Source of the DNA: Sambucus nigra | Lineage: Eukaryota > Streptophyta > Magnoliopsida > Dipsacales > Adoxaceae | Length of the DNA: 64,000 nt | Direction: 5' to 3' | NCBI GenBank assembly: GCA_949130495.1 | Contig: OX422208.1 | Location: 643,334,023-643,398,022, forward strand | Shown: positions 59,554 to 64,000 of the stretch, in pieces | Numbering within the stretch: the stretch's first letter is position 1 | How the letters are laid out: each line of letters begins with the position of its first letter | The notes under the pieces: generated by a model | Seen by the model: the letters and a program-made list of their open reading frames with translations, nothing else | What the model was told of the DNA's origin: nothing | Database searches by the model: none | Program-made: the position numbers and the translations under genes

Positions 59554-60352
59554 GTTATCATCTTCTTCTACTTCATCATTTTGAGAAATAAAACTCTACT
59601 TTTATTTCATAAAAATGGCTTATAGAAACCCAATGTATTCCAAGACATCAAGTCACATTATCTACGTTTGAAACATCACTTAAACATATTTTATTTCATA
59701 AATTGCTTAAATCATACGTTCTGAAATTTATTGGTTTTTACATATTTGTGTAAGCTAACTGTCTTGTTTGCTTACTATGGACTGGGACCGGTAAATTCTC
59801 CTATCGGCAATATTACCATCCGTTGTCCCAAGACAAGCAAGCCAGTACTTCCTCTTTCGAAGGTATCCCTCCATTCCATTTCTTCCTCCTGTCAGAAATG
59901 GGGGGGCTTCCTCTTGTGTCTTGTTCGAGCTAACAGACTGACTGGTAGATTCTCCGATTGGGGATATTACCATCTGTTCTGCCAAGGGGTGATGTTTTTT
60001 TTTTATCTTATCTTTTCTCCGATAGAAGTGATCGGCTTTTTCGCTTCTTTTTATAAATCTAAAAATTTCATAAAAGCAATTATCCGATCGGGGAATAGTA
60101 TACTGTTTGTTTGATCTGACCAAGTGTCCTTCTGGCTTTATATATATATATATATAAATAATATGTAAAAACGAATAAATTTCAGAACATATGATTTAAG
60201 CAATTTATGAAATAAAATATGTTTAAGTGATGTTTCAAAAGTAGATAATGTGACTTGATGTCTTGGAATACATTGGGTTTCTATAAGCCATTTTTATGAA
60301 ATAAAAGTAGAGTTTTATTCCTCAAAATGATGAAGTAGAAGAAGATGATAAC
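59554..60352. repeat. Near-perfect 195-bp inverted repeat around an unrelated spacer
   Basis: The left arm, 59554 to about 59748, is the reverse complement of about 60157-60352, with only a few differences. The 0.4-kb spacer (about 59749-60156) is different in character, less AT-rich, and contains an internal diverged duplication (ggtaaattctcctatcggca at 59790 and ggtagattctccgattgggg at 59944). The left arm begins exactly at the end of the Tat 3' LTR. No terminal motif of a known transposon family is evident. Confidence 0.88.
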
Positions 60353-62129
60353 TTTTACTTAAATGAGTTTAAAAGTGTTGAAAATTTATGAACACTATTC
60401 ATACACATTTTATGAAATAAAATGTGTTAGGGGTTTTAGTGAAGGAAATTTGATTTCTGTGTAAGGTAATGTTCTAAGTTTGTTCATATCATTTTGTAAA
60501 ATGAATATATGCCTTCATATATTAAATAAGAAGTTTTATATGCAAAGAAATTGTTTCACTTTAAATGGGTATTTTAAAGTGTATAAACTCATGATAGAAA
60601 GTAGTATGGGTTTAATGTACAAATATGCGAAATATAAGGGTCTTCATAAAAAAAATTATGGGTTAAGAGTTAATAAATTAAAGATAAGTGTTCAAAGGTG
60701 TAATTAGTAACAAAGTAGATGTTAAAATGTGAAAACTCAAGAATAAAGTGTGTCTATCAAATATGTGAAAAATGAGGCTTTAATGTATAAAATGTATGAA
60801 CTTATATATTAAAGGTGGATAAAGTGTAAAAATGTGAAAGTTGAGTAAAGTATACTAATGAACAAGTGTTTTAATGGTTAAATGTGTGTAAGTGTCGAAT
60901 TGGAAACTTAAACTACATTTTGGAAAAATGGCACCTGTTAAAAGATAAAATTGCGAGTTTGGCAAAAAATAGAGGGTTAATTGAGAATTTACTTAAAGTG
61001 AAATATTTTTATGAATTAAAAATATTGGTGGATGTTTTTACACTAGTATGGGTGAAATCAAATGAAGTCCTAAAAACATGAATGGTTTTTGGTATAAAAT
61101 CAACGTGGGTATGAATAAAGGACTTAAAAAAGAAAATAATAATTTTCCAACTGTAAATGGAAAAAAACGGATTGTTAAGTTTGGGCTTTTGGCTTCATCC
61201 CATAAATGTTGATGAATTTGAACACTGGGATAATGTTGAACTCATTGAAAAGATAATGAAATATTTAGATGATTTCGGATAAATAATTAACCAGGGCATG
61301 ACGTCACTAGTGGTGAAAGACCACAAAGTAATTGCAGTAGCATATGGAGGCGGAGACTGACGGTGAGAGGCCACAGAGTTCATGCTTGCTGGATAAATTC
61401 CGAAGATAATGATGAAATCGAGGACATGATAAGAAACGGGTTATGAGTTAGAAATAACCTAACTTGTGAGAGTAATTAATGTTCCAATTAATATAATGTG
61501 GGCAAATAAATTGAGAATAATGACAAATGTCCATTAGGAAAGTGAAATGGTTAAGCAAGTGACTTAATGGCTAATTAAGCTACCTAATGAGGTGTAAACC
61601 CATAATAACAAATGTGTGCGTGTTATATAAGGCTTTCAATGTTATTGGATATTTTCTAACACGATGTGCACGTGTGTTGAAAGAAAGTCTTAAGTAATGA
61701 TTAATAACTCGGGTGCGAGTTAATGAACGTTTTGGAAGTAAATAAAAGTTTTGTTTTTCTTGAGAAATTTTCGATTGTTTAATGGTAAAAGTTAATGGGA
61801 AAGAATATTATTTCTAAGCCTAGAATACAAAATGAGTCTTTTGTAAGGACAATGGGGAAAAACACTTATCAAATAACATTTTTGGAATAAAACTGTTTAA
61901 TACATTGGGACATTTATTTTTAAAGGTATATATGTATTTTTACATGCATGTAGTTATAGCGTGTGGGTGTTCTTTTTGTCGTTCGGTTCTATATTGCATT
62001 TGTATACATTTCCCCTGAGCATTTGGCTTACATCCCTCCTTTTTGTTACGGTTGTATGCTGTTTCGTATTTTGATAACGTTGTACATGTAAGTTGTTATT
62101 TGCACTTACGATGAGTAGCTTTGCTGACG
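60353..62129. other. AT-rich stretch without a recognised gene
   Basis: Short plus-strand frames of 65-75 codons occur (for example 60480-60707 and 60884-61081) but show no domain. A slightly GC-richer patch at 61270-61400 could not be assigned. Confidence 0.5.
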
Positions 62130-62169
62130 TTCTAAAACATACATGCCAATCCTCTACAATTAAAATCTA

Positions 62170-63480
62170 GTCCATTCGCAAACATTGTGGAGAACCTATA
62201 ATATCTTTCAACCAAGATCAAGTTGATATCTTGTCTAAATCTCTGAAATATGCCATCGTGGGTAAGTTTTCTCATGGAAAACTATCTATGGAATTCATTT
62301 GCAAGAACTTTGAGACTTTTGGCTTCAAATCATTGGTGAATATTAGATTGTTAGATAAAAAACATATCCTTAAAAAAGTGAACTGTGAAGAAGATTTCAC
62401 GAGGCTATAGATGCGTAACTAATGGTATATAGGTAAAAGTCCTATAAGAACATTTAAATGGTCCCCGAGTTTTATAAGTGATCAAGAGAGTCCTTTAGTC
62501 CCTGTGTGGAATAATGTGTGGAATAATTTTCCAGGCCTTTTCGTGCACCTTTTTGCAAAAGAGGCTCTTTGCTCCATTGCTCAGGCAGTAGGGAAACCAC
62601 TCGAGCTTGATAATGCTACCACTAATGTTTCCAGACCTAGTATGGCTTGAATGTGTGTGGAACTTAATGTTCTTCACAATCATCCAAAAAAGGATATGGA
62701 TTAACAATAGGGAGATTGGTTTTCGAAAACTTATTATTTATGAGTCTATCCTAATGTACTGTGTTGAATGTTACAAACTGGGTCATGATGAAGATAATTG
62801 TATTATTGCCAAGGGGATTAGAAGAAAATGAAGTAATCAAGAATAAACAAGACAAGGGAAAACAAATCCAAGATTCATCCAAGACAGCTTTTGAAGTCTC
62901 TAAGAAAAGGCCAAGTCAAATTTAAAAGGTAAAAGATCCTTCGAGCAGTAAGGAGAATTTATCTCTTCCAATTAATGAGTCAGTTTTAGTAGAAGAAGAA
63001 GAGAATCAATTTAACCCACAGATGGAACGAGATTCTTTTCAAATTTCAAATAATATAGACCAACCAAATACAAACATGAATAATCTTGCTCTAATTGCCC
63101 CTTTAGAAGAAGGAGAAATTCAATAATTGATAGCCAATATTCCAGATAAATCAGAGGAGATGGATCCAAAGTACAACTCTGATTCTAAACTCTCATGCCA
63201 TAAAATCATGATGCTGTTGTGAAGAACTGCTGCTCAGACTCTGATGATGATAAGGTTCAATTCACTCCTCTAATTGAGGAATTATTTCATTTTTCTTAAT
63301 TACTTGATGAGAATATGAATGCTAAGAAGAAATAGAAGGAAGCTCAAGCTAAGTCCATGAAGGTAATCCAAGCAGAAGACCAAGATTTCATTGAAGTCAA
63401 GAAAATGAAAAGGTTAAGTGGAAAGAAAGTAACTCCTTTATCTACCTCTTCAAGAAGAAACACAAGATCCAATGCCTAAC
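62170..63480 (+). pseudogene. LINE ORF1-like protein (DUF4283 and zinc knuckle)
   Basis: The broken frame reads YAIVGKFSHGKLSMEFI, FKWSPSFISDQESPLVPVW, FPGLFVHLFAKEALCSIA and AVGKPLELDNATTNVSRPSMA, the typical DUF4283 to C-terminal progression. A knuckle follows, CVECYKLGHDEDNC, at about 62764-62805. A Lys/Ser/Glu-rich tail ends near 63478. Several stops (for example after TRL and PSMA) and frameshifts disable it. In LINEs this protein binds the RNA. Confidence 0.82.
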
Positions 63481-63507
63481 TTTCATCTACAGTTTTATGG
63501 CAAACCT

Positions 63508-64000
63508 ACAATGATTAGTTCTCTAATTTGGAATACGAGGGTTCGGTAATAAGCCTACAAAGAGAAGAATAAAAATGCTTTTTAAGTTTTATAATTTATC
63601 ATTTTTGGCTATCTTAGAACCTATAATTGGTCAGGACAAGATAGATGCTTTTAGAACTTCAATAAACTTTGAGTGTTTATATAACACTTCAAATAAAATA
63701 TGGTGCTTCTGGAATCATAGCATCCTCCTAACTTATTATCTTTTGCTTGGAGAATTCTTAATAATTCAATTCCTTTAGACTACATTGTTAAAAAACTTAG
63801 CATTCAGATCACTTTTAGATGTTTGTGCTGTCATAATTCAGAAGAACATCTGGATCCTGTCTTTCTTAAAGTCCCTATAGCTAGTAAAATCTAGTCTATC
63901 TTTGGGAATTTATTAGGAATTCAGCAATCTTTCTCACTCAATTTTCTAATACTGAAATGGTGCTTCATATGTGATCTTGTCAGTTCTCAAAATGGCCTCA
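63508..64000 (+). pseudogene. LINE ORF2: endonuclease start fused to zf-RVT
   Basis: MISSLIWNTRVR at 63510 and NLSFLAILEPIIGQDKIDAF near 63590 are the N-terminal endonuclease segments, in two frames. Around 63735 the sequence switches to LSFAWRILNNSIPLDYIVKK and CLCCHNSEEHLDPVFL, the zinc-binding C-terminal domain. The roughly 2.5 kb normally in between, including all of RT, are absent. Confidence 0.78.

Larger units (their letters stand above)
62130..64000 (+). mobile_element. LINE remnant with internal deletion
   Basis: Going right come an ORF1-type protein (DUF4283-like region and zinc knuckle), the start of the ORF2 endonuclease, and then directly the zf-RVT region. The reverse transcriptase is missing. 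The order fits a plant L1-type LINE read on the plus strand with a deletion of most of ORF2. It continues past the right edge. Confidence 0.8.

Noticed and set aside
59755..60123. 127- and 122-codon frames on both strands in the inverted-repeat spacer
   Set aside because: Both strands are open over the same stretch and neither gives a family I recognise. Kept only as a question about spacer origin.

Overview
The window looks like repeat-rich nuclear DNA of a flowering plant, most likely a eudicot. It holds one convincing host gene, a six-exon laccase with a signal peptide, a TATA box, a miR397-type site and plant-type splice sites. Almost everything else is transposable-element DNA in several stages of decay. 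No bacterial-type operons, CRISPR arrays or recognisable tRNA/rRNA genes were seen.

Layout, left to right. (1) 1-6.7 kb: minus-strand, coding-poor LTR element with a tRNA-Asp-type primer-binding site and a gag-like zinc-knuckle remnant. (2) 6.9-8.2 kb: minus-strand 5' end (LTR, PBS, start of gag) of a Tat-like Ty3/gypsy element. (3) 8.2-10.4 kb: AT-rich, no gene recognised. (4) 10.4-21.0 kb: decayed Ty1/copia element with both LTRs; its integrase is split by a 6.17-kb CACTA DNA transposon (12287-18455, 3-bp target duplication AAC). The CACTA element carries about 20 copies of a 168-bp repeat that stays open as 56 codons per unit on the minus strand. (5) 21.66-26.85 kb: complete, young, non-autonomous LTR element (5-bp duplication AAATG, LTRs about 97% alike) with one intact 388-codon gag-like gene of SIRE type and no pol. 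(6) 27.7-31.3 kb: laccase gene, LAC17-like. (7) 31.3-33.9 kb: minus-strand L1-type LINE pseudogene. (8) 33.9-35.5 kb: remnant of a minus-strand copia element. (9) 36.1-39.9 kb: broken Tat-lineage gag-pol, cut off by (10), a 3.0-kb LTR (39904-42895) plus about 3.6 kb of minus-strand decayed sequence, probably a chromovirus-like gypsy element. (11) 46.5-59.55 kb: nearly complete Tat-lineage Ty3/gypsy element with gag, protease, RT, RNase H, a second RNase H and integrase, then a 130-bp tandem array, then a three-exon antisense gene, then the 3' LTR. (12) 59.55-60.35 kb: near-perfect 195-bp inverted repeat around an unrelated 0.4-kb spacer. (13) 62.1-64.0 kb: plus-strand LINE remnant (DUF4283/zinc knuckle, start of endonuclease, then zf-RVT with the RT missing).

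The genes do not form one pathway. The window is a record of nested insertions around a lignin-type laccase. The features most worth following are the spliced antisense gene in the Tat element, the 168-bp in-frame repeat in the CACTA element, the gag-only LTR element with a duplicated primer-binding site, and the nearly exclusive TAG/TAA decay of an otherwise unshifted 3.9-kb pol frame.
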